The position numbers and the translations under genes were made by a program. A stretch of DNA of 60,675 nucleotides from Bryobacteraceae bacterium (GTDB lineage Bacteria > Acidobacteriota > Terriglobia > Bryobacterales > Bryobacteraceae), in NCBI GenBank assembly GCA_025056865.1, contig JANWVO010000013.1, positions 1-60,675 of the forward strand. The letters are read 5' to 3'. Positions 26,888-39,115 of this stretch are shown here, piece by piece. Position 1 is the first letter of the stretch. Each line of letters starts with the position of its first letter. The notes under the pieces are model-generated. The model saw only the letters and a program-made list of their open reading frames with translations, had not been told where the DNA came from and did not search any database.

Positions 26888-27406
26888 TCACGCTACGGAC
26901 CCGCCGCCGGATTCCGTTTCCAGCCGCTCCTTCTCCAGCGCGCGTGCCCGGCGCTCCAGCCGCATCCGCCGCCTCTCGCCGGCTTCGTGCCAGCGCCGTT
27001 TCTCCGTTTCCGTCTCCGGAATGACCGGAGGAATCTCTCGCGGCTTTCCATCCGGCGAAAGCGCCACAAAGGTCAGATAAGACGAGTTGGTATGGCGGAC
27101 CACTCCCGTCTCCAGATCCTCGACGAATACCTTCACGCCCACTTCCATTGAGGTGCGGAACACGCGGTTCACCGACGCCTTCAGGATCACAAGCTGCCCG
27201 ATGTGGATCGGATGGAGGAACGTCATGTGGTCCACTGATGCCGTCACCACCGGGCAGCGCGCGTGGCGCATGGCGGCGGTGGCGGCGGCCAGATCCACCA
27301 GATGCATGATGCGCCCGCCAAGCAGGTTGCCCAGCGTGTTGGCGTAAATGGGCAGTGCGAACTCGCTCAGCTCGCTCGCCGATTCGCGCACCGGACGGCC
27401 TTCCAT
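26888..27406 (-). CDS. Acyl-CoA thioesterase, hotdog fold (YciA/ACOT type)
   Basis: A 172-residue protein with one hotdog domain: ALPIYANTLGNLLGGRIMHL with the acidic/polar active-site helix (HLVDLAAATAAMRH), then VVTASVDHMTFLHPIHIGQL and VEVGVKVFVEDL-like strands, and an Arg/Glu-rich helical tail (EKRRWHEAGERRRMRLERR). It should hydrolyse fatty acyl-CoAs in the cytoplasm. The ATG at 27406 lies only 14 bases from the ATG of the divergent TPR gene and has no Shine-Dalgarno sequence, so it may be translated from a very short leader. Confidence 0.88.
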   Translation of the reverse strand: MEGRPVRESASELSEFALPIYANTLGNLLGGRIMHLVDLAAATAAMRHARCPVVTASVDHMTFLHPIHIGQLVILKASVNRVFRTSMEVGVKVFVEDLETGVVRHTNSSYLTFVALSPDGKPREIPPVIPETETEKRRWHEAGERRRMRLERRARALEKERLETESGGGSVA

Positions 27407-27420
27407 GACAAGAAGGTACC

Positions 27421-27738
27421 ATGATGGACATGGGGCGCCTCGAACAGTTGCAGCAGCTCGTGGAGCAGGATCCGGCCAACAGCCGCTTCCGCTACATGCT
27501 GGGCATGGAACTTCTCGGCATGGGCCGCGCAGCCGAGGCCGCAGAAACGCTGCGCGCGCTGCTTGAGCGGGATCCGGACTACGTGCCCGCCTGGTACCAG
27601 GCGGGCCGGGCGTTCGAACAGGCCGGCGACCCCGAGTCGGCCCGCGCCTGCTACCGCCTCGGCATCGAGGCCGCCCGCCGCGCCGGGGACATGCACGCCG
27701 CCAGCGAGCTACAGGCGGCGCTCGACCTGCTCGGCTGA
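27421..27738 (+). CDS. Small TPR protein
   Basis: A 105-residue cytoplasmic protein with two to three TPR-like helix pairs (RLEQLQQLVEQDPANSRFRY, LGMELLGMGRAAEAAETLRA, AWYQAGRAFEQAGDPESARA). AGAAGG lies 4 bases before the first ATG and 7 before the second (27424), so the second may be the true start. It is divergent from the thioesterase gene with a 14-base gap and overlaps the 3' end of the convergent GNAT gene by 30 bases. Confidence 0.8.
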   Translation: MMDMGRLEQLQQLVEQDPANSRFRYMLGMELLGMGRAAEAAETLRALLERDPDYVPAWYQAGRAFEQAGDPESARACYRLGIEAARRAGDMHAASELQAALDLLG

Positions 27739-28314
27739 AGCCGCGCGCAGCCGCTCCCATTCCTCCCGGAGCAGTCCGTAGATCCGCAGATCTACCGGCT
27801 TGCCGTGAAGCCGTTGGGCGGCGCGCAGCGTGCCCTCGTAGGTGAATCCAAGCCGCTTCGGGATCGCCTGCGAGCGCAGGTTGCCGGCTGCGCAGCGGAT
27901 CTCGATGCGCCCAAGCCCCAGCTCGCGGAAGGCGAGCTCCACCAGCGCCTGCACGGCGCGGGTCATGAGTCCGCGCCCCTGCCAGCGCTCCGCCAGCCAG
28001 TAGCCGATCTGCGCGGACGCGTTGGATGCATCGATATCGTGAAGCCCGATCAGGCCCGCCAGCTCCCCGCCCTGCCAGATGCCATACGCAGCGGTCCGGC
28101 CCCTCGCCCGGTTCTCCTCCACCTGCTCCAGAAACGCGCGCGTGTCAGCCGCTTCCCGCGTGCCCTCCACCCACGGCAACCACGGATCCAGATGCTCGCG
28201 ATTGGCGGCGACCACGGCAAAAATGGCATCCGCATCGGCCGGTTCCAGACGCCTCAGTTCAATGCCTTCCCCCATCGCGATCCGTGCCGGCGGCTCTGCG
28301 TTGGCGCTGCTCAT
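27709..28314 (-). CDS. GNAT acetyltransferase, RimJ/RimL type
   Basis: A 201-residue protein with the RimJ/RimL-like N-acetyltransferase pattern: IELRRLEPADADAIFAVV, YGIWQGGELAGLIGLHDI, the acetyl-CoA loop in AERWQGRGLMTRAVQALVEL, and RIEIRCAAGNLRSQAIPKRL ending in LGFTYEG. It transfers acetyl from acetyl-CoA to an amine, perhaps the N-terminus of a ribosomal protein or an aminoglycoside-like substrate. The ATG at 28314 has GGAG close upstream. It is divergent from the peroxiredoxin gene and overlaps the small TPR gene tail to tail. Confidence 0.9.
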   Translation of the reverse strand: MSSANAEPPARIAMGEGIELRRLEPADADAIFAVVAANREHLDPWLPWVEGTREAADTRAFLEQVEENRARGRTAAYGIWQGGELAGLIGLHDIDASNASAQIGYWLAERWQGRGLMTRAVQALVELAFRELGLGRIEIRCAAGNLRSQAIPKRLGFTYEGTLRAAQRLHGKPVDLRIYGLLREEWERLRAASAEQVERRL

Positions 28315-28430
28315 GAACTCCAGCTTACAGGCCTTCGCCCGTTTCTCCCGCCTGCCGCTGGCCCTATCCCTGCCATAGGTCACACTCGCCGGGCCGCCGC
28401 ATCTTCCCTCGCGGAGGTCATTCATCCGCC

Positions 28431-29111
28431 ATGAGCGATACTGCAACCGTCAACCGCCTTCCCCTGATCGGCGAAACAGCGCCCGAGTTCCACGCCGACA
28501 CCACGCAGGGGCCCATCCACTTCCCGCATGACTACAGGGGGAAATGGGTCATCTTCTTCAGCCACCCTGCCGATTTCACTCCTGTCTGCACGACGGAGTT
28601 CATGACCTTCGCCACGATGCAGGAAGAGTTCCGCGCCCTGAACTGCGAGCTGCTTGGACTCTCCATCGACAGCACGTACAGCCACATCGCCTGGCTGCGG
28701 ACCATCAGGGAGAAGATCGAATTCCGCGGCATGAGGAACGTCGAAGTCACCTTCCCGGTGATCTCCGACCTGACGATGGAAGTATCCAGGCTCTACGGGA
28801 TGTTGCAGCCTTCGGCCAGCAACACGCAGGCCGTGCGCGCGGTGTTTTTCATCGACCCTGAGTCGAAGATCCGCGCCATTCTGTACTACCCTCTCAGCGC
28901 CGGGCGCAACTTCCAGGAGCTGAAGCGGCTGCTGATCGCACTTCAGACGGCGGACCAGCACGGCGTGGCGACGCCCGCCGACTGGCAGCCGGGCGAGGAG
29001 GTGATCGTGCCTCCGCCGGGCTCCTGCGGCGCGGCCAAAGAGCGCGTCGAGTCGAAAGATCCGAGCATCCGCTGCGTGGACTGGTTCCTCTGCTTCAGGA
29101 AGCTGTCCTGA
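28431..29111 (+). CDS. Peroxiredoxin of the Prx6 class
   Basis: A 226-residue thiol peroxidase that reduces hydrogen and alkyl peroxides in the cytoplasm. The peroxidatic Cys53 lies in FTPVCTTE. The length and the long C-terminal arm mark the Prx6 class. Near the end, C215 and C221 (CVDWFLC, spaced C-x5-C) match the arrangement of archaeal Prx6-type enzymes in which a C-terminal Cys acts as resolving residue, so this is probably a 2-Cys working type. The gene has its own promoter region (116-base gap to the divergent GNAT gene) and a hairpin downstream. Confidence 0.93.
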   Translation: MSDTATVNRLPLIGETAPEFHADTTQGPIHFPHDYRGKWVIFFSHPADFTPVCTTEFMTFATMQEEFRALNCELLGLSIDSTYSHIAWLRTIREKIEFRGMRNVEVTFPVISDLTMEVSRLYGMLQPSASNTQAVRAVFFIDPESKIRAILYYPLSAGRNFQELKRLLIALQTADQHGVATPADWQPGEEVIVPPPGSCGAAKERVESKDPSIRCVDWFLCFRKLS

Positions 29112-29130
29112 CTTCGCAGCAATGGCGTGC

Positions 29131-29155
29131 GCGGGGCGCACTAAAGACGCCCCGC
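29131..29155 (+). terminator. Hairpin after the peroxiredoxin gene
   Basis: GCGGGGCG (29131-29138) pairs perfectly with CGCCCCGC (29148-29155) around a nine-base A-rich loop, 19 bases after the peroxiredoxin stop. It is followed by CGACTCTTCT, only a weak T tract. The remaining bases up to the thioesterase stop at 29332 show no gene. Confidence 0.5.
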
Positions 29156-29331
29156 CGACTCTTCTACCGGGGCCTTGCGCGCGTCCGGGAGCAGGCAGAC
29201 CGCGCCCCCCGGCGAAACGGCCCCAGGCGCTGCATGGCGGAGCCGCGCGCCGCCCGTTTCCCTCTGCCGCACCACCGCACGCTGAATCGGACGCCCGCGG
29301 CCGCGCAGCCTGAAACGCGTCCCGCCGCGCT

Positions 29332-29784
29332 TCAGCCCGCTGGCTCTGCGGGTTCCCCGACGCAGAGGAAGCGGCCCCAGCCGTGGGCGTATTCCGAGCC
29401 GTCCTGCCCGGCGATGCTCGCCTCGGCTTCCACCAGCCGCTTCGACCGCTGGACCACCCATCCCTTGACCGTCAGCTCACGCCCTGGCGCGGCCGGCTCG
29501 CGGAAGCGCACCCGCAACTCAGCGGTCAGCGCCCTCAGGCCGGAGGCGAGCACCGCATGCGCCATCGCCTCGTCCAGCACCGTGCTGAGCAGCCCGCCAT
29601 GAACCACGCCCGGCCATCCTTCATGCTGCTCGCCGGGCGTCCAATGCGCCAGCGCTTCGCCGTCGGGCCGGTGCGAGAATTCCAGCTTCAGACCGATGGC
29701 GTTCTCCTTCCCGCAGGCAAAGCAGCGGTTCGGCCGCGCATAGGACTGGGCCGGAGCCGGCTCCCCAGAAATTCCGTTGTCCAT
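29332..29784 (-). CDS. PaaI-family hotdog thioesterase
   Basis: A 150-residue hotdog protein. It starts with NRCFACGKENAIGLKLEF, a Cys-x2-Cys element common in this PaaI-like branch, then GWPGVVHGGLLSTVLDEAMAH with the active-site His-Gly-Gly and acidic residue, and ELRVRFREPAAPGRELTVKG. It probably hydrolyses an acyl-CoA or aryl-CoA thioester. It lies 21 bases downstream of the CoA-disulfide reductase gene on the same strand, so the two may share a transcript and a CoA theme. Confidence 0.88.
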   Translation of the reverse strand: MDNGISGEPAPAQSYARPNRCFACGKENAIGLKLEFSHRPDGEALAHWTPGEQHEGWPGVVHGGLLSTVLDEAMAHAVLASGLRALTAELRVRFREPAAPGRELTVKGWVVQRSKRLVEAEASIAGQDGSEYAHGWGRFLCVGEPAEPAG

Positions 29785-29805
29785 TTCCGTGGCGATGAGT
29801 CTATC

Positions 29806-31479
29806 TCAGCCGCGCACCGCAGCGGCGCCGCATTCCTGCGGCAGCGTCCTGTAGGTCCGGTACCCCCCGGACAGCAGCTTCGCCTGGAAGCCGTGCTGGC
29901 GAAGGATGCGGCAGGCGTAGTAGGCGCGCTGGCCCACCGCGCAGGTCACCTGGATCTCCCGGTCCCGCGGCAGCTCCCCAAGCCGCTGGCGGAGCTGGCC
30001 GAGCGGAATGTTCACCGCTCCGGGAATCGTGCCCGCCTGATGCTCTGCCGGCTCGCGCACGTCGAGAACCATTGCGCCACCCGCCCCCAGTGCGCCCCAC
30101 GGAGCGATTTCGATGTCGCCGCGCATCACGTTGGCGGCGATCATGCCGGCCATGTTCACGGGATCCTTGGCAGAGCCGTACTGCGGCGCATAACAGAGCT
30201 CGGCTTCTTCGAGGTCGAACACCGTCGCCCCCTTCTGGATGGCCATCGAGATCACATCGATGCGGCGGGCGACATCCTCCTCTCCCACGGCCTGCGCTCC
30301 CAGCACCAGCCCGTCGGCGCGGCGGAACAGCAGCTTCATGTGGATCGGTTTTGCGCCCGGGTAATAGCCGGCGTGGTTTCCGGGGTGGAGGTAGACGGCT
30401 TCGTAGTCCGTGATTCCTGCACTCCGCAGCGACTTCTCGCTCTCGCCGGTGACCGCCGCCGTCAGGCCGAACACGCCGACCACAGCCGTGCTCTCGACGC
30501 CGCGGAATTGCGCCGGACGGCCGCAGATGGAGGCCGCCGCGACGCGCGCCTGCCGCTGCGCCGGGCCGGCCAAAGGGCACAGGCGCCATTCGCCGGTAAT
30601 GGCGCTTTTCACTTCCACCGCGTCGCCCACGGCCCAGATGTGCGGGTCGGAGGTGCGCATCTGTTCATCCACGCGGATGCCGCCGCGCGCGCCGGTTTCC
30701 AGGCCCGCCTCGCGTGCCAGCTTCGTTTCCGGCCTCACGCCGATCGACAGGATGACCAGGTCCGCGCCGAAACGGAGACCGCTCTGCGTCCTGACAAGCA
30801 ACGCGCCGCCGGAGCCGGTTTCGAAGCCCGCCACCGGATCGCCAAGGCGTACATTGGCGATGTGCGCGGCCACGCGCTGCCGGACGTACTCGGCCATTTC
30901 CGGATCGAGCGGCGGCAACAGTTGGTCCATCGCCTCGATCAGCGTCACCTCCAGGCCGCGGTGGGCGAGGTTCTCCACCATCTCCAGCCCGATGAAGCCG
31001 CCGCCGATCACCACCGCCCGCTTCGCCGCGCGCTGTTCGATCCAGGCGCGGATCTGCCCGCTGTCCGGCACCGTCCGCACGGTGAAGATGCCTGGCAGCC
31101 GGATCCCTTCGAGCGGCGGCACGACGGGAGCCGCGCCGGGCGAGAGCACCAGCGCATCATAACGCTCGCTGTATTCAGCGCCGGTCACAAGGTCGCGGAT
31201 CCTTACCGTGCGCTGTTCGCGGTCGATCGCAAGGGCCTCGTGCTGCGTGCGCACATCGATGCGGAAGCGCTGCCGGAACAGCTCCGGCGTGGCCTGAAGC
31301 AGCTTCGATTCCTCGCGGATCAAGCCGCCGATGTAGTACGGCAGTCCGCAGTTGGCGAATGAGACGTACGGCCCGCGCTCCAGCACGACGATTTCGGCCT
31401 GCTCGTCCAGCCGCCGCAGCCGCGCGGCGCAGGTGGCGCCGCCGGCGACGCCGCCGATGATGATGACTTTTCTCGCCAT
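29806..31479 (-). CDS. CoA-disulfide reductase-like flavoprotein with C-terminal rhodanese domain
   Basis: A 557-residue protein. Residues 1-455 form an FAD/NAD(P)-dependent reductase: FAD site IIIGGVAGGATCAARLR, active Cys44 in SFANCGLPYYIGG, NAD site VVIGGGFIGLEMVENL, and FAD-closing motif IWAVGDAVEV. Residues about 460-550 form a rhodanese domain (MVLDVREPAEHQAGTIPGA) with catalytic Cys513 in QVTCAVGQRA. Enzymes of this layout reduce CoA disulfide, CoA persulfide or polysulfide and handle sulfane sulfur. AGAGG lies just before the ATG. It is downstream of the atp operon by 136 bases, separated by a hairpin. Confidence 0.92.
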   Translation of the reverse strand: MARKVIIIGGVAGGATCAARLRRLDEQAEIVVLERGPYVSFANCGLPYYIGGLIREESKLLQATPELFRQRFRIDVRTQHEALAIDREQRTVRIRDLVTGAEYSERYDALVLSPGAAPVVPPLEGIRLPGIFTVRTVPDSGQIRAWIEQRAAKRAVVIGGGFIGLEMVENLAHRGLEVTLIEAMDQLLPPLDPEMAEYVRQRVAAHIANVRLGDPVAGFETGSGGALLVRTQSGLRFGADLVILSIGVRPETKLAREAGLETGARGGIRVDEQMRTSDPHIWAVGDAVEVKSAITGEWRLCPLAGPAQRQARVAAASICGRPAQFRGVESTAVVGVFGLTAAVTGESEKSLRSAGITDYEAVYLHPGNHAGYYPGAKPIHMKLLFRRADGLVLGAQAVGEEDVARRIDVISMAIQKGATVFDLEEAELCYAPQYGSAKDPVNMAGMIAANVMRGDIEIAPWGALGAGGAMVLDVREPAEHQAGTIPGAVNIPLGQLRQRLGELPRDREIQVTCAVGQRAYYACRILRQHGFQAKLLSGGYRTYRTLPQECGAAAVRG

Positions 31480-31526
31480 TTCCTCTCTCAGGGTACAGGG
31501 CTTCCGCCAGGATGGGCGGGGACGGA

Positions 31527-31546
31527 GCGTCCGCTGCCGCGGACGC
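31527..31546 (-). terminator. Hairpin downstream of the atp operon
   Basis: GCGTCCGC (31527-31534) and GCGGACGC (31539-31546) are perfect complements around the tetraloop TGCC, about 70 bases after the atpC stop in the direction of transcription. No T run follows, so its efficiency is uncertain, but the position suits the end of the ATP synthase transcript. Confidence 0.45.
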
Positions 31547-31615
31547 GAAGAGGCGCTCCTGCCAGAACAGATGCCGGCGGAGCCAGGCGGTGACGGCCGG
31601 CGACGGCTGCGGCGG

Positions 31616-32023
31616 CTACTTGTGCGCAGCGGCCTCGAGCCGCGCCTGCGCGCGCCGCAGCGCGTTCAGCGCCCGGGCGACGTCGACGTCCGGCGCCGGG
31701 TTCATGATGCGCTCGTTGGCCCGCTTCAGCGCCGCCTGAGCGCGCGCGACGTCGATTTCATCCGCGTTTTCGGCCCGGTTGGCCAGCACGCGGATCCGGT
31801 CCGGGCCGGCTTCCACGTAGCCGCCAATGATCGACATCCACTTCTTCTGGCCGTTTTCCAGCTCGTAGATCAGCACCCCGACGCCGAGTTCCGCCAGCAG
31901 CGGCGCGTGGTCGGGCAGGATGCCCAGATAGCCGTTCGCCGCCGGCACCTGCGCCTGGCGCACGTTCTCGCGCAGCAGCAGCCGCTCCGGCGTCGCCACT
32001 TCAAGGCGCAGCGTTGCAGCCAT
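31616..32023 (-). CDS. atpC: ATP synthase epsilon subunit
   Basis: A 135-residue F1 epsilon subunit: N-terminal beta-sandwich (LRLEVATPERLLLRENVRQA, GYLGILPDHAPLLAELGVGV, IIGGYVEAGPDRIRVLA) and the C-terminal two-helix arm (DVARAQAALKRANERI, VARALNALRRAQARLEAA). It couples the central stalk to the c-ring and can inhibit hydrolysis. Only 3 bases separate it from the beta-subunit stop. It is the last gene of the operon. Confidence 0.95.
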   Translation of the reverse strand: MAATLRLEVATPERLLLRENVRQAQVPAANGYLGILPDHAPLLAELGVGVLIYELENGQKKWMSIIGGYVEAGPDRIRVLANRAENADEIDVARAQAALKRANERIMNPAPDVDVARALNALRRAQARLEAAAHK

Positions 32024-32026
32024 GGC

Positions 32027-34355
<2,329 letters not shown>

Positions 34356-34371
34356 GGGGCCTCCGCGCTGC

Positions 34372-35898
<1,527 letters not shown>

Positions 35899-35926
35899 AT
35901 CCCTGTTCCTGTCTACTCAGCCTGCA

Positions 35927-36481
35927 TCAACTTCCGCTCACAAGCCGCCGCCGCAGGGCCTCGAGATGGCCGCGCACCGAGCCATCGAAGACCGACGACC
36001 CGATCCGGACCATGAGGCCGCCCACCAGCGAATCATCGACCAGGTAGCCGCAGCGCACCTGCCCTCCCGTCACCTCGGCCAGCTTCGACTCGAGCGCCTG
36101 CCTCTGCGCCTCGGTGGCGGGCAGCGCGGTCCGCACCTCGGCCCGGACGATGTTTTCCGCCTCGTCCAGCAGCGCCTGGTAGCGGTCCCGGATGTGGCCG
36201 AGCAGCGCCAGCCGGCGCTTCTTCGTCACGACATTCAGGAAATTCCGCACCGGGCGGCTGGCGCCGATCGACTCGCACAGCCGTTCAATGACCCGGACTT
36301 TCTGCGGATGCTCCACCACGGGCGAAAGCAGGATGGTGCGGAGGTCGCGGCTCGAGAGGAAAACTTCCGTAAAGCGTGTCAGCTCGTCGAGCGCGGCTTC
36401 GGCGGCCGCCGTTCCGCCTGCTGCCTGCGCCACTTCGAGCAGCGCCTTCGCATACTGGTTCGCCAGAGCGAGTTCCGCCAT
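35927..36481 (-). CDS. atpH: ATP synthase delta subunit
   Basis: A 184-residue peripheral-stalk subunit of the OSCP/delta family: LANQYAKALLEVAQ, LRTILLSPVVEHPQKVRVIE, RRLALLGHIRDRYQALLDE, and the end VRIGSSVFDGSVRGHLEALR. It joins F1 alpha to the b-type stalks. A strong AGGAGG precedes the ATG; it begins 10 bases after the b subunit. Confidence 0.96.
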   Translation of the reverse strand: MAELALANQYAKALLEVAQAAGGTAAAEAALDELTRFTEVFLSSRDLRTILLSPVVEHPQKVRVIERLCESIGASRPVRNFLNVVTKKRRLALLGHIRDRYQALLDEAENIVRAEVRTALPATEAQRQALESKLAEVTGGQVRCGYLVDDSLVGGLMVRIGSSVFDGSVRGHLEALRRRLVSGS

Positions 36482-36490
36482 GCCGCCCTC

Positions 36491-37066
36491 CTAGTTCCTC
36501 CCGCCCCGCCCGTCGCCGAGCGAACGGATGAACCTCTCGACGAGACGCTCCTGCGCGCCCTGCCGCACCTCCGCAGCCAGCCGCTGCGCCGCCATCTCGA
36601 CGGCCAGATCCGCGGCCATGGCGCGCAGCTCCTTCTTCGCGTGATCCACGGCCGAGGCGATCTCGAGCTGCGCCTGCTGCTCGACTTTCTCCAGCAGCCG
36701 CTTCGTTTCTTCTTCCATCTGGCGGGCTTCGACGGCCATCTCCTCGGCAGCGCGGCGGCGCAGCGCCTCGATTTCCTTCTCAAGCCCGGCCACCTTCTCT
36801 TCCACCTGCTTCGAACGGCGCTCGGTCTCGGCGGCCTTCTTCTGCGCCTCGTCCAGCTTCCTCAGAATCGACTGCTGCTGGCCGCGCAGCGCCGGCCCGC
36901 CGAACTTCGCCACCAGATAGCCCAGGCCCGCGGCCAGGATGGCGAAGTTAAACCACTTGTAGCCGAGGTAGGGATCTCCGCCGTGCGCCTCCCCGTGGCC
37001 GCCCGCTTCCGGGGCAGCGAAGGCCAGCGCCGCGGCAATCGCCAGAAAGCAGAGCGCGCGGGTCAT
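36491..37066 (-). CDS. atpF: ATP synthase b subunit with cleavable-looking leader
   Basis: A 191-residue stalk subunit. An extra hydrophobic N-terminus (ALCFLAIAAALAFAAPEAGG) looks like a signal peptide, then a His/Gly-rich linker, then the membrane anchor FNFAILAAGLGYLVAKF and a long charged coiled coil to the end. The leader would place the anchor in the normal N-out orientation. It overlaps the b' gene by 4 bases (ATGA). Confidence 0.92.
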   Translation of the reverse strand: MTRALCFLAIAAALAFAAPEAGGHGEAHGGDPYLGYKWFNFAILAAGLGYLVAKFGGPALRGQQQSILRKLDEAQKKAAETERRSKQVEEKVAGLEKEIEALRRRAAEEMAVEARQMEEETKRLLEKVEQQAQLEIASAVDHAKKELRAMAADLAVEMAAQRLAAEVRQGAQERLVERFIRSLGDGRGGRN

Positions 37067-37512
37067 TGCGTCCTCCCGGCGAGCACCATCCGTGCGATGG
37101 AATCGGCCAGCGCTGCGGCCTGCGCGCGCAACGCTTCCCTGGCCTGCACGGTCTCGGCGGCAATTTCGGCCCGGGCCGCTTCCACGCGCTCCCGCGCCCG
37201 CTGCCGGGCCTCGGCCAGCAAGGCCGCCTGCCGGGCAGCCATCTGCTTGCGTTCCGCTTCCTGCTGGTCGAAAATCTCGGCCTGCGCCTGCCGCAGCGCG
37301 TTCTCATACTCGCGCAGCCTCGCCTGCGCCCGCTCCATCGCCGCTTCGCAGCTCTCCAGGACGCCGTCGGTCCGCCGGCGGCGCTCCTCCATCACGCGGT
37401 CGAGCGGCTCGAACAGGACCTTCTTCAGAAACCAGTGGAGAACGATGACAAGGAAAAAGGTGGGCAAGGCTCGAACAAGGATGCCTTGCAGGGCATGAAA
37501 TATCTGTTCCAT
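37063..37512 (-). CDS. ATP synthase second b-type (b') subunit
   Basis: A 149-residue protein with one N-terminal membrane segment (LPTFFLVIVLHWFLKKVLFE) followed by an uninterrupted Glu/Arg/Ala coiled coil (EERRRRTDGVLESCEAAMER onward). It is the shorter stalk partner and the first gene of the operon. No a or c subunit gene lies upstream: the next gene on this strand is an oxidoreductase behind a hairpin, so those subunits must be encoded elsewhere. Confidence 0.92.
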   Translation of the reverse strand: MEQIFHALQGILVRALPTFFLVIVLHWFLKKVLFEPLDRVMEERRRRTDGVLESCEAAMERAQARLREYENALRQAQAEIFDQQEAERKQMAARQAALLAEARQRARERVEAARAEIAAETVQAREALRAQAAALADSIARMVLAGRTQ

Positions 37513-37645
37513 CGCGTCGCGTTTCGACTATGAAGCGGCTAGGTTCGGAAGCGGAACCGAGGACCTGAAGGGGCGGCGGACAACGCGCCAGCCCGACAAG
37601 AAAAGGCTATCACGGTCTGAATCGGGGGGTCAATTCAGCGGGGGA

Positions 37646-37677
37646 GCGGCGGGTGGCGCCGCAGCGCCTCCCGCCGC
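37646..37677 (-). terminator. Long hairpin downstream of the Gfo/Idh gene
   Basis: GCGGCGGG (37646-37653) pairs with CCCGCCGC (37670-37677). Inside, GGCGC (37655-37659) pairs with GCGCC (37664-37668) after a single T-T mismatch, leaving a four-base loop. It begins 18 bases after the oxidoreductase stop and stands between that gene and the atp operon. There is no clear T run on the transcribed side. Confidence 0.55.
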
Positions 37678-37695
37678 CGGGCAGATTCCGCTTCC

Positions 37696-39024
37696 TCAGG
37701 CGCGCACGGGCTTGTCGGTGACCCGGAAGTTCTTCTCGTCGAAGTAGAGCACCTTGCCCTGCCGGTAGCTCATCACCGCCATGGTGATGACCACCTGCGC
37801 GCGGGCAGCCGTCTCCACATCGAGCGTCGGCTTCTGCCGCGTCCGCATGCAGTCGAGGAAGTTGCCGATGTGGGCCATCATCGTGTCCTTGTTCTCGACC
37901 GCAATCTGGATGGGCTCTTCGCCGAACTTCGCCTTGTACTCGGCGCTGATGACCCGCTTTTCGGGCTTCACCGTGATATAGGGCGCGTAGCCTTCGAAAC
38001 GGCCGTGCTCCACCATCACCAGCGTGCCTTCGTGGCCGCGCACCGTGCCGGGGATGTGCTCGGAGTTGGCCATCGTGCTCGAAAGCACCACCGAGAAGCC
38101 CTTCGGATATTCCGCGATCATGTGGAAGGTGTCCGGCACTTCGCGTTCGTCCTTGAACACATAGATGCCGCCGCTGGCGGCGACACGGAGCGGATATTGC
38201 GGCTCGCCCCAACAGATGTTGAACGGCGCCATCACATGGAAGAACAGATCCGTGGCGATGCCGCCGGAGTAGTCCCAATACTTGCGGAAGCGGAAGAAGC
38301 GGTCCGCGTCCCACGGGCGCTTCGGCGCCTTGCCGAGCCACATTTTCCAGTCGACATAGTTATCGCCCTTGGCATCGGGACCGGCTTCAGGATCGATCTT
38401 CCAGTTCCACTCGCCCTCCACCGAGTTGCGGTGGTAGGAGCCCTGGCTCATGATCATCTTGCCGATCATGCCGTCGGCGATCGCCTTGCGCGCCTTCCAC
38501 CACTGGTCGCCCGAGGTCGTCTGCGAGCCCACCTGCACCACGCGGCCCGTCTCGCGGACCGTGTTGATGAGCGCCTTGACCTCCTCGATGGTGTGGCACA
38601 TCGGCTTCTCCAGGTAGACGTCCTTGCCCTTGTCCATCGCCTCGAGCGCGATCTGGGCGTGCCAGTGGTCGGGCGTGGCGACGATGACGGCGTCGACCTC
38701 GCGGTCTTCGAGGATCTCGCGGTAGTCGAGCGTGCCCTTGCACTGGAAGCGTTCCTTCGCCAGCGTGACGCGCTTCTGGTAGACATCGCAGACGCCGACG
38801 ATCTGGCAGGCGTTCGGCTTGACCTGCTCGGCATAGCGCTGGAAGCGCTCGGCGACATAGAAGCCGCGCCCGCCGGTGCCGATGACGGCGACGTTGATGC
38901 GGTCGTTGGCGCCGATGACGCGGGCCGGGTTCAGTTTGCTGGACGTGCGGGCCATCGCCGTGGAGGCGAATGCCGCGGCTGCGCCGGCCATGAAGGCGCG
39001 GCGGTCGGATGCTGTCTGAGTCAT
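37696..39024 (-). CDS. Gfo/Idh/MocA-family oxidoreductase with Tat leader
   Basis: A 442-residue secreted NAD(P)-dependent oxidoreductase. The leader [20 protein letters not shown] is twin-arginine type. The Rossmann part has [39 protein letters not shown] and the catalytic Lys in [15 protein letters not shown]; the C-terminal alpha/beta domain holds [20 protein letters not shown]. Such exported Gfo/Idh proteins are abundant in Bryobacterales and likely oxidise sugars or sugar derivatives; the substrate is not known. The ATG at 39024 is preferred over an in-frame GTG four codons upstream. It is divergent from nfeD. Confidence 0.92.
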   Translation of the reverse strand: MTQTASDRRAFMAGAAAAFASTAMARTSSKLNPARVIGANDRINVAVIGTGGRGFYVAERFQRYAEQVKPNACQIVGVCDVYQKRVTLAKERFQCKGTLDYREILEDREVDAVIVATPDHWHAQIALEAMDKGKDVYLEKPMCHTIEEVKALINTVRETGRVVQVGSQTTSGDQWWKARKAIADGMIGKMIMSQGSYHRNSVEGEWNWKIDPEAGPDAKGDNYVDWKMWLGKAPKRPWDADRFFRFRKYWDYSGGIATDLFFHVMAPFNICWGEPQYPLRVAASGGIYVFKDEREVPDTFHMIAEYPKGFSVVLSSTMANSEHIPGTVRGHEGTLVMVEHGRFEGYAPYITVKPEKRVISAEYKAKFGEEPIQIAVENKDTMMAHIGNFLDCMRTRQKPTLDVETAARAQVVITMAVMSYRQGKVLYFDEKNFRVTDKPVRA

Positions 39025-39115
39025 GGAAGATGCCACCTTGCGGGGGATAAGTCCTGCTTCATTCTATACGCAGCCGCGTGTGATATGCTTGCGCCGGTAC
39101 AGGGGAGGATCCTGC

